Source: Lentisphaeria bacterium
GTDB taxonomy: Bacteria; Verrucomicrobiota; Lentisphaeria; Oligosphaerales; Oligosphaeraceae
Direction of reading: 5' to 3'
Length of the DNA: 14,467 bases
Assembly: GCA_016287975.1 (NCBI GenBank)
Contig: JAEEXV010000413.1
Coordinates: 1-14,467, forward strand
The notes beneath the pieces were generated by a model that saw only the letters and a list, made by a program, of their open reading frames with translations, searched no databases and was not told the DNA's origin. Below, in pieces: positions 1 through 6,167 of the stretch (position 1 is the stretch's first letter; every line of letters begins with the position of its first letter). The position numbers and the translations under genes are program-made.

Positions 1-100
1 GGAGAAAATACACTCCCTCCCATTTGTAGGATTGAACGCAACAAAGGGGGTGCGTTTACCTTTTCCATTTTCACGCCATACCCATGTCGATCGGAGCGGC

Positions 101-128
101 TTGCAATTGCGGTTTGATTGATTATATT
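101..128 (+). promoter_or_regulatory. sigma70-like promoter for the rpmH operon
   Basis: A TTGCAA hexamer (101-106) and a TATATT hexamer (123-128) are separated by 16 nt, close to the sigma70 consensus, and lie about 70 nt before the rpmH start. The stretch is AT-rich against a GC-rich background. No DnaA-box-like sequence is visible in bases 1-196, so there is no sign of an origin here. A weak hairpin (AACGCA 35-40 with TGCGTT 51-56) further upstream might mark the end of a preceding transcript. No coding sequence is seen in 1-196. Confidence 0.6.
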
Positions 129-196
129 AAGTGTTTCGCTTTACGCGCATTTCACACTTTTTGTCCCATCCTGCAACATAGAAGGAATCGAGCAAC

Positions 197-331
197 ATGA
201 AACGTACCTATCAGCCGCACTGCCTGTCCCGTAAGCGCACGCATGGTTTCCGCCATCGCATGAAGACGGCGGACGGGCGCAAGATCCTGTCCCATCGCCG
301 CGCGGTCGGCCGCAAGCGCCTGTCGGTGTAG
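197..331 (+). CDS. rpmH: 50S ribosomal protein L34
   Basis: This encodes L34, a small basic protein of the large ribosomal subunit that binds 23S rRNA. The 44-residue product starts [19 protein letters not shown], then has [23 protein letters not shown], which matches the family signature (KRTxQP, KRTHGFRxRM, GRKxLxxRRxxGRKxL) over its whole length. The start is set by an AAGGA ribosome-binding site at 182-186, 10 nt upstream. Usual family length is about 44-46 residues, so it is complete. It opens the core operon and is followed after 13 nt by rnpA, the arrangement found in most bacteria. Identification is secure despite its small size. Confidence 0.97.
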   Translation: MKRTYQPHCLSRKRTHGFRHRMKTADGRKILSHRRAVGRKRLSV

Positions 332-344
332 CCGCCGTCCAGGA

Positions 345-752
345 ATGGCGGAAGGAGCGTCCAAGGGGGCGTCGCCATTCGGGGCGGAGGCTCGTCTGCA
401 CCGTCGGGAGCAGATCGAGCTGGTGAAGTCCCGTGGGCAGAGCGAGGTGGGGCGCCATACTGTCGTCGTGGTCCTGGCGGATCCGCCCGAGGGCTCGCGA
501 CGGCTGGCATGCCTGATTTCCCGACGGTTTGATCTGCACGCGGTGGTCCGCAACCGCGCGCGGCGCCTGTTTCGGGAGACGTGGCGGGCGTTATTTCCGC
601 GGCTCTCGCCCTGCTGGGTGCTGCTGATCCCGAGGCGGGCGCTGAAGTCGGCGAAATGCCCCGAGATCCTGGCGGAGGTGGAGCGGGTATTGGTGAAGCG
701 CGGCGTCTGCCGCGCGCAAGCCGACGATGGCGAGACTGGGTTGGCCAACTAA
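345..752 (+). CDS. rnpA: ribonuclease P protein component
   Basis: This encodes the protein subunit of RNase P, which helps the catalytic RNA bind precursor tRNA and remove the 5' leader. The 135-residue product has the diagnostic basic helix [10 protein letters not shown] at residues 69-78 and an N-terminal [15 protein letters not shown] segment (residues 17-31) matching the usual RLxxxxdFxxvxxxG pattern. It is somewhat longer than the usual 110-125 residues, through an extra N-terminal dozen residues and a C-terminal tail. The start at 345 lies 13 nt after rpmH. The C-terminal coding end overlaps yidD by 26 nt, which suggests translational coupling. Function is called from the RNR motif together with the rpmH-rnpA-yidD-yidC order; the rest of the sequence is divergent, as is normal for this family. 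Confidence 0.93.
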   Translation: MAEGASKGASPFGAEARLHRREQIELVKSRGQSEVGRHTVVVVLADPPEGSRRLACLISRRFDLHAVVRNRARRLFRETWRALFPRLSPCWVLLIPRRALKSAKCPEILAEVERVLVKRGVCRAQADDGETGLAN

Positions 753-987
753 TGCGGCGGGGCGGTGCCTGGCTGGACTGGTGCGCTTCTACCAGCGCTT
801 CATCAGCCCCCTGAAACCGCGCTGCTGCCGCTTCACCCCCAGTTGTTCGGAGTATTCGCGCCAGGCGTATCTGACGCATGGCTTCTGGCGCGGTACCTGG
901 TTGACGATCTGGCGCATTCTGCGCTGCAATCCTTTCTACCGCGGTCCGCTGGTGGATCCAGTGCCGCCGCCGCGTCGGCGGCCGTAG
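727..987 (+). CDS. yidD: membrane protein insertion efficiency factor YidD
   Basis: YidD is a small membrane-associated protein thought to assist YidC-dependent insertion of inner membrane proteins. The 86-residue product carries the hallmark core of the family: [28 protein letters not shown] at residues 21-48, then a hydrophobic and basic stretch around W53-R66, then CNPFYRG and DPVP near the C-terminus. The cysteine pair and the PSCSEY block are the family signature. Length fits the usual 70-90 residues. The start at 727 lies inside rnpA in another frame (26-nt overlap); TTG 739 and GTG 781 are in-frame alternatives, but starting at 781 would cut into the conserved region. It is followed after 28 nt by yidC, the partner it is expected to serve. 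Confidence 0.95.
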   Translation: MARLGWPTNAAGRCLAGLVRFYQRFISPLKPRCCRFTPSCSEYSRQAYLTHGFWRGTWLTIWRILRCNPFYRGPLVDPVPPPRRRP

Positions 988-1015
988 GTTTCCGCGCAGG
1001 GGCGCGAACGATTCC

Positions 1016-2788
1016 ATGAAGAAATACGATCTAGTCTCGATCCTTGGTGCCGCCGCATGCATCGCGCTGCTGGCGGGGGTGTTTGTATGGAACTACAAGC
1101 ATCCGCCGCGCCGCGCCGTGCCGCCGCAGGCTTCCGCGCCCGCCGCCGCGAGCCAGGCGGTCGCCTCTGCGGAGGCGGGGACTTCCGCCGCCACCACGGG
1201 CACCGAGACGGCCAAGGCGATGCTGCCCGCGACGCCCGCGCAGGTGGATCTGGAGCGCGCGGTGAAACTGGCGGTGCCTGGGGAGTTCACGGCGACCATC
1301 GACGCGAACGGCCGCGGCGTCGCGGCCGTGGAGATGGCGAAGCACAAGGTGCAGAGCCGCAACGCGGAGGAGCGGAAGAATCCGCTGGTGATGCGCACGC
1401 GCGGCAACCAGTTCCTGTCGCTGGGCGGCATCACGCTCTACAATGTGGCGGATGGGCTGACGCAGGGCGAGTGCGAGATCTCGGTGCGCCGCGTCAACGC
1501 CGACACGACGCTGGAGTTCACCGAGACCTGGAAAACCGGGCCAGGCAGCGTCCCCGAGCATGACTATGAAATCACCTACGTCCTGAAGATCAGAAACAAC
1601 GGCGACAAGACGCAGACGCTCAACCGCCTCACCCTCGACTGCGGCGAACTGCAGAACTTCATCTCGGACGAGCAGAACACCTCGAACTTCCTGGGTGGCA
1701 TCGCGGGCTCGGTCGCCTACGGCGCGCCTGGCAGCCGCTCCGCCGAACTGCTCTCGATGAAGGACCTGCGCAAGAAGATGGACGCCAAGCGCATCGAGAA
1801 GCTGGCCTCGACGCCCGCCGCGTGGGTCGCGGTGGATTCGCGCTATTTCGTCTTCGCGCTCCTGGATGTCGAGGTCGGCGGCAGGCGCCAGAACGGCTTC
1901 GCGGGAGTGGTCGCGAACTGCCCGAACCCCGACGCGACCGACGCGCAGCTGCTCTTCCACGCGGCCGCCTTCCTGCCCGAACTCAAGCTCGGCCCCAAGG
2001 AGGAGACCGAGGTGGTCGTCCACGCCTACGCGGGGCCCAAGCGTCTCCAGCGCCTGCAGAAGATGGACAACGGCATCGACTCCATCATGGGCATGGACTA
2101 CTTCTTCTTCTGGCACTTCCGCTGGATGGGCTGGCTGGGGCGGCTGCTCCTGGAGAGCCTGAACCTGGTCGCGCGCATCTTCGGCGGCGCAGGCTGGGCC
2201 TACGGCATCGGCATCATCCTGGTGACGCTGGTCGTGAAGCTGATCTTCATGCCGCTGGCGTGGAAGTCCAGCCGCTCGATGAAGGCGATGAGCGCCCTCC
2301 AGCCGCAGCTCAAGGCGCTGCGCGAGAAATACAAGGACGACCCGCAGCACATGTACTACGAGCAGCAGAAGCTCTTCAAGGAGAACAATGTCTCGCAGTT
2401 CGGCGGCTGCCTGCCGATGCTGGTGCAGATCCCCGTCTTCTTCGCGATGTACAACACCTTCCGCGCCGCCTTCGAGATCCGCAACGCATCCTTCCTGTGG
2501 GTGGCCGACCTCTCGATGCCCGACCGCATCTTCAACCTCCCCATCCACCCCCTCGCGCTGCTGACCGGCGTGACCATGTACCTCCAGCAGCGCCTGACGC
2601 CGATGCCAGATCCCCAGCAGGCCCGCATGATGAACATCATGTCACTGGTCTTCATCGTCTTCTTCTACAACATGCCGGCGGGGCTGACCCTCTACATGAC
2701 CGTCAACCAGCTCTTCTCCATCGTCCAGATGTACTTCTTCCGCCAATGGGAGAAGTCGGACCCGCTCCCCGCCCCGACGGCCAAATAG
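1016..2788 (+). CDS. yidC: membrane protein insertase YidC
   Basis: YidC inserts and folds inner-membrane proteins, alone or with the Sec translocon. The 590-residue product has the Gram-negative long form. A TM1 anchor (residues about 5-25) is followed by a Pro/Ala-rich linker with many Ala and Thr (about 30-75), and a large periplasmic beta domain (about 80-345). The conserved insertase core starts near residue 365. In the core, TM2 reads VTLVVKLIFMPL, with K408 at the position of the conserved hydrophilic-groove Arg (R366 in E. coli). A cytoplasmic helical hairpin follows (LQPQLKALREKYKDDPQ), then GGCLPMLVQIPVFFAMY and the final TM segments (NMPAGLTLYMTVNQLFSIVQ). The tail is short and weakly basic. 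The start ATG has only a weak purine stretch upstream, so translation may be coupled to yidD. Assignment is firm. Confidence 0.97.
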   Translation: MKKYDLVSILGAAACIALLAGVFVWNYKHPPRRAVPPQASAPAAASQAVASAEAGTSAATTGTETAKAMLPATPAQVDLERAVKLAVPGEFTATIDANGRGVAAVEMAKHKVQSRNAEERKNPLVMRTRGNQFLSLGGITLYNVADGLTQGECEISVRRVNADTTLEFTETWKTGPGSVPEHDYEITYVLKIRNNGDKTQTLNRLTLDCGELQNFISDEQNTSNFLGGIAGSVAYGAPGSRSAELLSMKDLRKKMDAKRIEKLASTPAAWVAVDSRYFVFALLDVEVGGRRQNGFAGVVANCPNPDATDAQLLFHAAAFLPELKLGPKEETEVVVHAYAGPKRLQRLQKMDNGIDSIMGMDYFFFWHFRWMGWLGRLLLESLNLVARIFGGAGWAYGIGIILVTLVVKLIFMPLAWKSSRSMKAMSALQPQLKALREKYKDDPQHMYYEQQKLFKENNVSQFGGCLPMLVQIPVFFAMYNTFRAAFEIRNASFLWVADLSMPDRIFNLPIHPLALLTGVTMYLQQRLTPMPDPQQARMMNIMSLVFIVFFYNMPAGLTLYMTVNQLFSIVQMYFFRQWEKSDPLPAPTAK

Positions 2789-2839
2789 CAAGACCGCTTT
2801 CCCCGTGAATCCACAGTCGGAACAGAAAGGCAGGTAAAC

Positions 2840-3358
2840 ATGACAGCACAGGAACTCCAAGAGGCCGCCCAGACCGCGCTGGCCAGCATGATCCAATCCC
2901 TCGGCTATGACGCCACCATCGAACCCGTGGAGGCCGAAAACGGCGCCCTCACCCTCAATCTCAAGATGGACGACGCGGGACGCCTCATCGGGCGCAAGGG
3001 GCAGGTTCTCGAAGCCCTCGAACTGCTGCTGAACCGCATCCTCAAGCGCCAGGACGAGAAGGCGCCGTGGGTGTCCGTCGAGATCGACGGCTATTCCACC
3101 GGCCATACCGCGGGCGAGCACCGCGCTGGCGGCGCGCATCTCGACAGCGAGGAGGCCGAGCGCTTCGAGCATCTCGCCCTCGACGCGGCCAAGGAGGTCC
3201 GCCACTGGAAGCAGGAGAAGCGCCTGGGGCCGTATCTGCCCGCCGAGCGCCGCATCATCCACACCGCCCTCAAGGGCGACCCCGAGGTCACCACCGAATC
3301 CATCGAGGCCCCCGAGGCTGGCCCCCGCATGAAATATGTGATTGTGAAGCCCGTGTGA
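2840..3358 (+). CDS. khpB: KH/R3H RNA-binding protein Jag (KhpB)
   Basis: Jag/KhpB (SpoIIIJ-associated protein) is a cytoplasmic RNA-binding protein usually encoded just after yidC. The 172-residue product has a KH domain with the GxxG loop GRLIGRKGQ at residues 47-55, and a C-terminal R3H domain with LGPYLPAERRIIHTAL, where ERRIIH is at 136-141. The end, PRMKYVIVKP, is typical of the family. There is no separate Jag_N domain. Between KH and R3H, after the conserved DGY (83-85), there is an insertion of roughly 15-20 residues rich in Gly, His and acidic residues (about 88-107) compared with the typical family sequence as I remember it. An AAAGG ribosome-binding site at 2826-2830 supports the start. 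It ends the core operon. Confidence 0.94.
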   Translation: MTAQELQEAAQTALASMIQSLGYDATIEPVEAENGALTLNLKMDDAGRLIGRKGQVLEALELLLNRILKRQDEKAPWVSVEIDGYSTGHTAGEHRAGGAHLDSEEAERFEHLALDAAKEVRHWKQEKRLGPYLPAERRIIHTALKGDPEVTTESIEAPEAGPRMKYVIVKPV

Positions 3359-3359
3359 G

Positions 3360-3760
3360 GCGAAATCGCTGCCGGCGGGGCAATGTGCGCTGGCATCCTG
3401 GATATGGGCGGGGTGCCTTGCGTTCGGCCGTTGTGTGCCGCCGGCGAAAAGCCGGCGGGCCAATGGGCGCTTCACGGGCGGGCTGGCTTTGCGGGGCGGG
3501 GCAAATATGCGGGCTGGCGCCTTCAGCCAGCCATGCAAACGACGGGGGGCTTCGCTTCGCTCCGCCCCCCGCACCCCCCGCTCCGCGCCCATCGGGGGCG
3601 GGGCAATATGCGCGGGCCCCGATGTATGGGCGGCGTGTGCCGCCGGGCTTGCCCGGCGGGGCAATGGGCTTTGCTCCGCCCCCCGCACCCCCCGCTCCGC
3701 GCCCATCGGGAGCGGGGTGGATTGTTCGGCCGTTGTGTGCCGCCGGCGAAAAGCCAGTGG
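3360..3760. repeat. GC-rich intergenic repeat block with hairpins (left copy)
   Basis: This stretch after khpB has no credible gene. It is made of repeated modules shared with 14110-14467. A full unit starts at 3581 (ctccgcgcccatcgg) and the next at 3695, a period of 114 nt. Each unit holds one hairpin with CCCCGCTCC paired to GGRGCGGGG around a gcgcYcatcg loop (3576-3603 and 3690-3717). A second hairpin follows and is often trailed by ggcaatg. The second stem varies: CCGCCGGC-gaaaa-GCCGGCGG (3438-3458), CCGCCGGGC-tt-GCCCGGCGG (3640-3659), and a decayed copy at 3740-3760. A different stem, GGCTGGC/GCCAGCC, lies at 3512-3532. A fragment (gccggcggggcaatgtgcgc) at 3371-3390 suggests an older partial copy. 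The hairpins might stop or stabilise the khpB transcript, but no T-tract follows them. Confidence 0.8.
3640..3659. repeat. conserved hairpin of the repeat family, short loop
   Basis: A 9-bp perfect stem, CCGCCGGGC and GCCCGGCGG, with only TT between the arms; in RNA or single-stranded DNA the innermost C-G pair would open to leave a four-base loop. The matching copy at 14179-14200 has the same stem but a TTTT loop, so the stem is kept while the loop changes. No T-run follows, so a classic rho-independent terminator is not supported. Confidence 0.7.
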
Positions 3761-3783
3761 CTGCGGATGCATCGTTCCTTTGA

Positions 3784-3820
3784 AATACAAGAATACAAAT
3801 TTTTTGCCTGCATTCTTGCA
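3784..3820. promoter_or_regulatory. candidate operator (with dyad) upstream of the 3999 gene
   Basis: An AT-rich island follows the repeat block. Bases 3784-3803 read AATACAAGAA-TA-CAAATTTT and match the 20-bp segment at 5940-5959 (AATACAAGAA-GT-CAAATTTT) at 18 of 20 positions with identical spacing. Here the left part is also half of an inverted repeat: TACAAGAATAC (3786-3796) against GCATTCTTGCA (3810-3820), 9 of 11 complementary positions with a 13-nt spacer. Both AATACAAGAA copies sit near the GntR/LacI-type regulator gene, so it is the natural candidate to bind them. No convincing -35/-10 pair is seen between here and 3999. A TATATT at 3906-3911 is the best -10 but lacks a good -35. Confidence 0.5.
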
Positions 3821-3998
3821 CAATGCGATTTGGCTGGCTGAGACGCTTATGAGACATCCACACAACTTTTTCGCATACATGGCCGACTGGCGGTGAAGCG
3901 GTGATTATATTCGGGCGTCTTCGGGAATAGAGGTCTGGCAAGGCATCGAGCCTGGAATCCCGCGGCCATGCCATTCACATTGCAAAGGAGAAGCATCC

Positions 3999-4850
3999 AT
4001 GAAAACGCACTTGGTTGTGCTCGCACTCTGCCTGGCCGCTCTGGGGCTGGCGCTGGAGCCGCCCCGCTCCATTGATATCGCCATCGGCGACATCAAGATC
4101 CGTTTGGACGCCGCCAAGCGCTATTACATGAACCGCGTCGAGTTCCAGGGACAGCCTATGGGTGTCGACCAGCGCGGCTACCACTACGGCACGGTCTTCT
4201 TCGTCAAGGGGGAAAAGGGGTTCGCGGGAACTGGCCACACCGAGGCTGGCTATGGCGAGACGGTCGACAAACTCCAGATTCTCATCGACGGGACCAGCGT
4301 GGACTACATGAACTGCAATTCCTTCTCTGGTCAGGAACTGCTCCTGCGCAAACGCTCCCGCGTCGGCCATTTCTCCATCGACTACACCCTTGCAATCGTC
4401 GGCGGGCGCATGGATGAATCCGTCGCCATTTCCAGCGACGCGGACGTGGCCATGAACATCATCTATCACTTCATGCACCCGTGGGAACTGCGATTCACCG
4501 ACTTTTGCGCGGTGAAGGCAGACGGTGCGCTCCTCCGTGGCACCTTCGCGGGCCGCGGGGCATTTCCGCTGAAGCGGACGGACATCCAAGCCGTCGCCTG
4601 CTATGACCGCCAGAGCGGCTATGGGCTGGTGACCAGGGATCTCGGCGGCGAAGGACATGGAAAGCCGCTGCGGATGCTCTGGGACCGCCCCGTCTATCGC
4701 AAGGATTATTTCGCGGACTACAGCGAACAGCGCTTCCCCAAAGGCCATCGGGCGACCTATGCGGCCTCCACCGCCTTCTTCCGCCAGCCCGACGCCTCCC
4801 GCTGGGAGCAAGAGGCGCTGAAGGCGGCGGGCCTCCTCACTGGACGGTGA
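3999..4850 (+). CDS. secreted protein of unknown function (possible beta-sandwich)
   Basis: I do not recognise this 283-residue protein. It begins with a clear signal peptide, MKTHLVVLALCLAALGLALEP, so it is exported. The rest is rich in alternating hydrophobic and polar stretches with many aromatic residues, as in beta-sandwich proteins; a carbohydrate-processing or sugar-binding role would fit the neighbours but is not shown. It resembles the protein encoded at 10370-11149. Both have a YT pair (Y129 here, Y126 there), a Met followed by a beta-like stretch (M138/M135), and a WE-xx(x)-FTxF motif with FT at residues 166-167 in both. The start has a strong AAAGGAG ribosome-binding site at 3984-3990, 8 nt upstream. 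It is preceded by the candidate operator at 3784-3820, and its last 14 nt overlap the regulator gene tail to tail. Confidence 0.85.
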   Translation: MKTHLVVLALCLAALGLALEPPRSIDIAIGDIKIRLDAAKRYYMNRVEFQGQPMGVDQRGYHYGTVFFVKGEKGFAGTGHTEAGYGETVDKLQILIDGTSVDYMNCNSFSGQELLLRKRSRVGHFSIDYTLAIVGGRMDESVAISSDADVAMNIIYHFMHPWELRFTDFCAVKADGALLRGTFAGRGAFPLKRTDIQAVACYDRQSGYGLVTRDLGGEGHGKPLRMLWDRPVYRKDYFADYSEQRFPKGHRATYAASTAFFRQPDASRWEQEALKAAGLLTGR

Positions 4851-5856
4851 GGAGTTCGGTCTTGATCAGCGCCTCGAAGGGTTTTTTCTCCGCGCCGGCC
4901 ACCTGCGTGATCCAGCGGTGGATCTCCTTTCCGAAGAGGGTGAAGCGCTGCCGCATCATGCCGATGCCCCGATACCCCTTCAGCGCCGGGATTTCGTCAA
5001 AGGTCAGCAACTTGAAGTCGCGTCCCGCCTGCAGGCCGTAACTCTGCGCCGCCACCACCAGCGGCAAGACCAGGTCGCAGTCCATCACGAAGAGCCCGCG
5101 CGGGCACTTGTCCGCATTGCCGAAGAGCCGCAGCGCGATGTCGGCGATCTGGCGCAGATGGTCGCCCCGCGTCTCCAGGATGCAGTGGTCCGGGCTGATA
5201 TGCGCCCCCAGTTCGATCGCCGCCGCGAAGAAGGCGATGATGCGATCGGCCAGATACGGTCGGAGAGACGAAGGCTGGTAGGAGACGAAGGCGATGTCCC
5301 GCCCCGCCTCGATGAGCAGCCATGCCAGCCCTTCCCGTATGCTGGCCTTGACATCCGTGCAGACTGAATCGAAGCCCGTGTAACTGCGGTTGAGCAGCAG
5401 TTGCGGCACCCCAAGCCGCTTCAAATGCTCCAGAATCGACAGGAACCCCGGCGCGGGGGCGTCCCAGATGACCGCGCCGTCTGGGGAGGCGAGCGCCTCT
5501 GGCATCATCTGCGCGCGTTCCTTGGAATAGAGGACAATCGGCAAATCCGCCTCGTCCCCTGGGGAAAGCAGGGGGGAGAACTGGTCGACCGACGCGGCAT
5601 ACCGATTCGACACCAGCCGCAGCAGCCGGAGCTTGCGCTGCGGCTCCGCTTCCGCCACATAGGTCCCGCTACCCTGCCGCGAGGTCAGATACCCCGCCTT
5701 GACCAAGGCGCCGATGGCGCGCTCCACCACCGTCCGGGAACACTGAAACTTCTGCGCCAGTTGATGCCGCGACATGATCAGGTGCCCCGGCGGGAGGTGT
5801 CCCGACGTGATTTCCTGCACCACGTACTCCTGCAAACGGGCGGTCTTGCTGAGCAT
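4837..5856 (-). CDS. GntR-headed transcriptional regulator with LacI-like sensor domain
   Basis: This is a likely sugar-responsive DNA-binding regulator. The 339-residue product starts with a GntR winged-helix domain (residues about 1-70): the GHLPPG turn at 19-24, the recognition helix region CSRTVVERAIGAL at 39-51, and the wing with RQGSGTYV at 60-67. A periplasmic-binding-protein-like effector domain follows (about 75-330), with LacI-type stretches such as GVPQLLLNR, FVSYQPSS, DRIIAFFAA, GLFVMDCD and KLLTFDE. This architecture is that of AraR-type regulators, where a sugar relieves repression. The frame is open to 5973, but ATG 5856 is preferred because an AAGGAGG ribosome-binding site (5866-5872) lies 9 nt before it and the domain begins right there. 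It is divergent from the glycosidase unit and converges with the 3999 gene. The inducer is unknown. Confidence 0.92.
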   Translation of the reverse strand: MLSKTARLQEYVVQEITSGHLPPGHLIMSRHQLAQKFQCSRTVVERAIGALVKAGYLTSRQGSGTYVAEAEPQRKLRLLRLVSNRYAASVDQFSPLLSPGDEADLPIVLYSKERAQMMPEALASPDGAVIWDAPAPGFLSILEHLKRLGVPQLLLNRSYTGFDSVCTDVKASIREGLAWLLIEAGRDIAFVSYQPSSLRPYLADRIIAFFAAAIELGAHISPDHCILETRGDHLRQIADIALRLFGNADKCPRGLFVMDCDLVLPLVVAAQSYGLQAGRDFKLLTFDEIPALKGYRGIGMMRQRFTLFGKEIHRWITQVAGAEKKPFEALIKTELLTVQ

Positions 5857-6167
5857 TGGAAATTGCCTCCTTCCTCCCCCCGTTTCATAGCACCGGAACC
5901 ACCGCCACCCCGACCTGGCGGCCGACAATCCCTTATCATAATACAAGAAGTCAAATTTTCCAGTTGAATCCACTGTTTTATTAATGTATTATCCAGTTTT
6001 TAGTAGGACATCGTGATAACTTTCTTCCATGAAAAAGGGAGGATTTGGCGTGTTTGCGGCAAACGGGAAATTATATTTTTCGGGATGATGGCAGGACCTG
6101 ATGCGTTTTCGCGTCCGTCGTCTTGTCAGTTGCCCGTCATGGAATGGAATGGACAGTTCTCTTCGTC
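5857..6167. promoter_or_regulatory. divergent intergenic region between the regulator and the glycosidase unit
   Basis: This stretch of about 310 bases holds the AT-rich divergent control region (5930-6005) and, on the + strand, a leader of roughly 145-170 nt before the large glycosidase-like gene. The leader contains a small reading frame from ATG 6030 (MKKGGFGVFAANGKLYFSG, 19 codons then a stop). I see no reason beyond position to call it a gene. A longer reading frame through 6013-6231 overlaps the start of the large gene in another frame and looks fortuitous. No riboswitch or tRNA-like fold is recognised. Confidence 0.5.
5938..5992. promoter_or_regulatory. divergent promoter with candidate operator
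   Basis: On the + strand, TTGAAT (5964-5969) and TATTAT (5987-5992) are separated by 17 nt, a good sigma70-like promoter pointing to the glycosidase unit. On the minus strand, TATTAT (5943-5938) with a weaker TTCAAC (5968-5963), 19 nt apart, could drive the regulator. The 20-bp segment 5940-5959 (AATACAAGAA-GT-CAAATTTT), shared with 3784-3803, overlaps the minus-strand -10 and lies just before the plus-strand -35, as expected for an autoregulated operator. An 8-bp inverted repeat (ATAATACA 5938-5945, TGTATTAT 5985-5992) spans the region. The promoter calls rest on sequence resemblance only. Confidence 0.55.

Noticed and set aside
1..196. Origin of replication near rpmH
   Set aside because: rpmH often lies near oriC, but no DnaA-box-like cluster or AT-rich unwinding element is seen here, and dnaA is not in the window.
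1031..2548. Long minus-strand reading frame of 505 codons opposite yidC
   Set aside because: It is the antisense shadow of yidC in GC-rich DNA. Its product is a low-complexity string of His, Arg, Glu and Gly with no domain, and yidC is unmistakable on the other strand.
3438..3458. Rho-independent terminator after khpB
   Set aside because: The GAAAA-loop stem is strong, but it is followed by GC-rich sequence without a T-run, and the same hairpin recurs within the repeat family in the middle of blocks.
3360..3760. CRISPR array
   Set aside because: Repeats are long, GC-rich and diverged, with no short identical repeats separated by unique spacers of constant length, and no cas gene is present.
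3383..3896. Plus-strand reading frames of about 150 codons inside the left repeat block
   Set aside because: Their products are Arg/Pro/Gly-rich translations of the repeat units (for example LRPPHPPLRAH repeated) with no family likeness.
2642..3974. Overlapping minus-strand reading frames through khpB and the repeat block
   Set aside because: They combine antisense khpB with repeat-derived peptides that recur at the right-hand repeat block; there is no domain and no sensible start.
5857..5973. N-terminal extension of the regulator to 5973
   Set aside because: It would place coding sequence over the divergent control region, while ATG 5856 has a strong AAGGAGG site 9 nt upstream and starts at the GntR domain.
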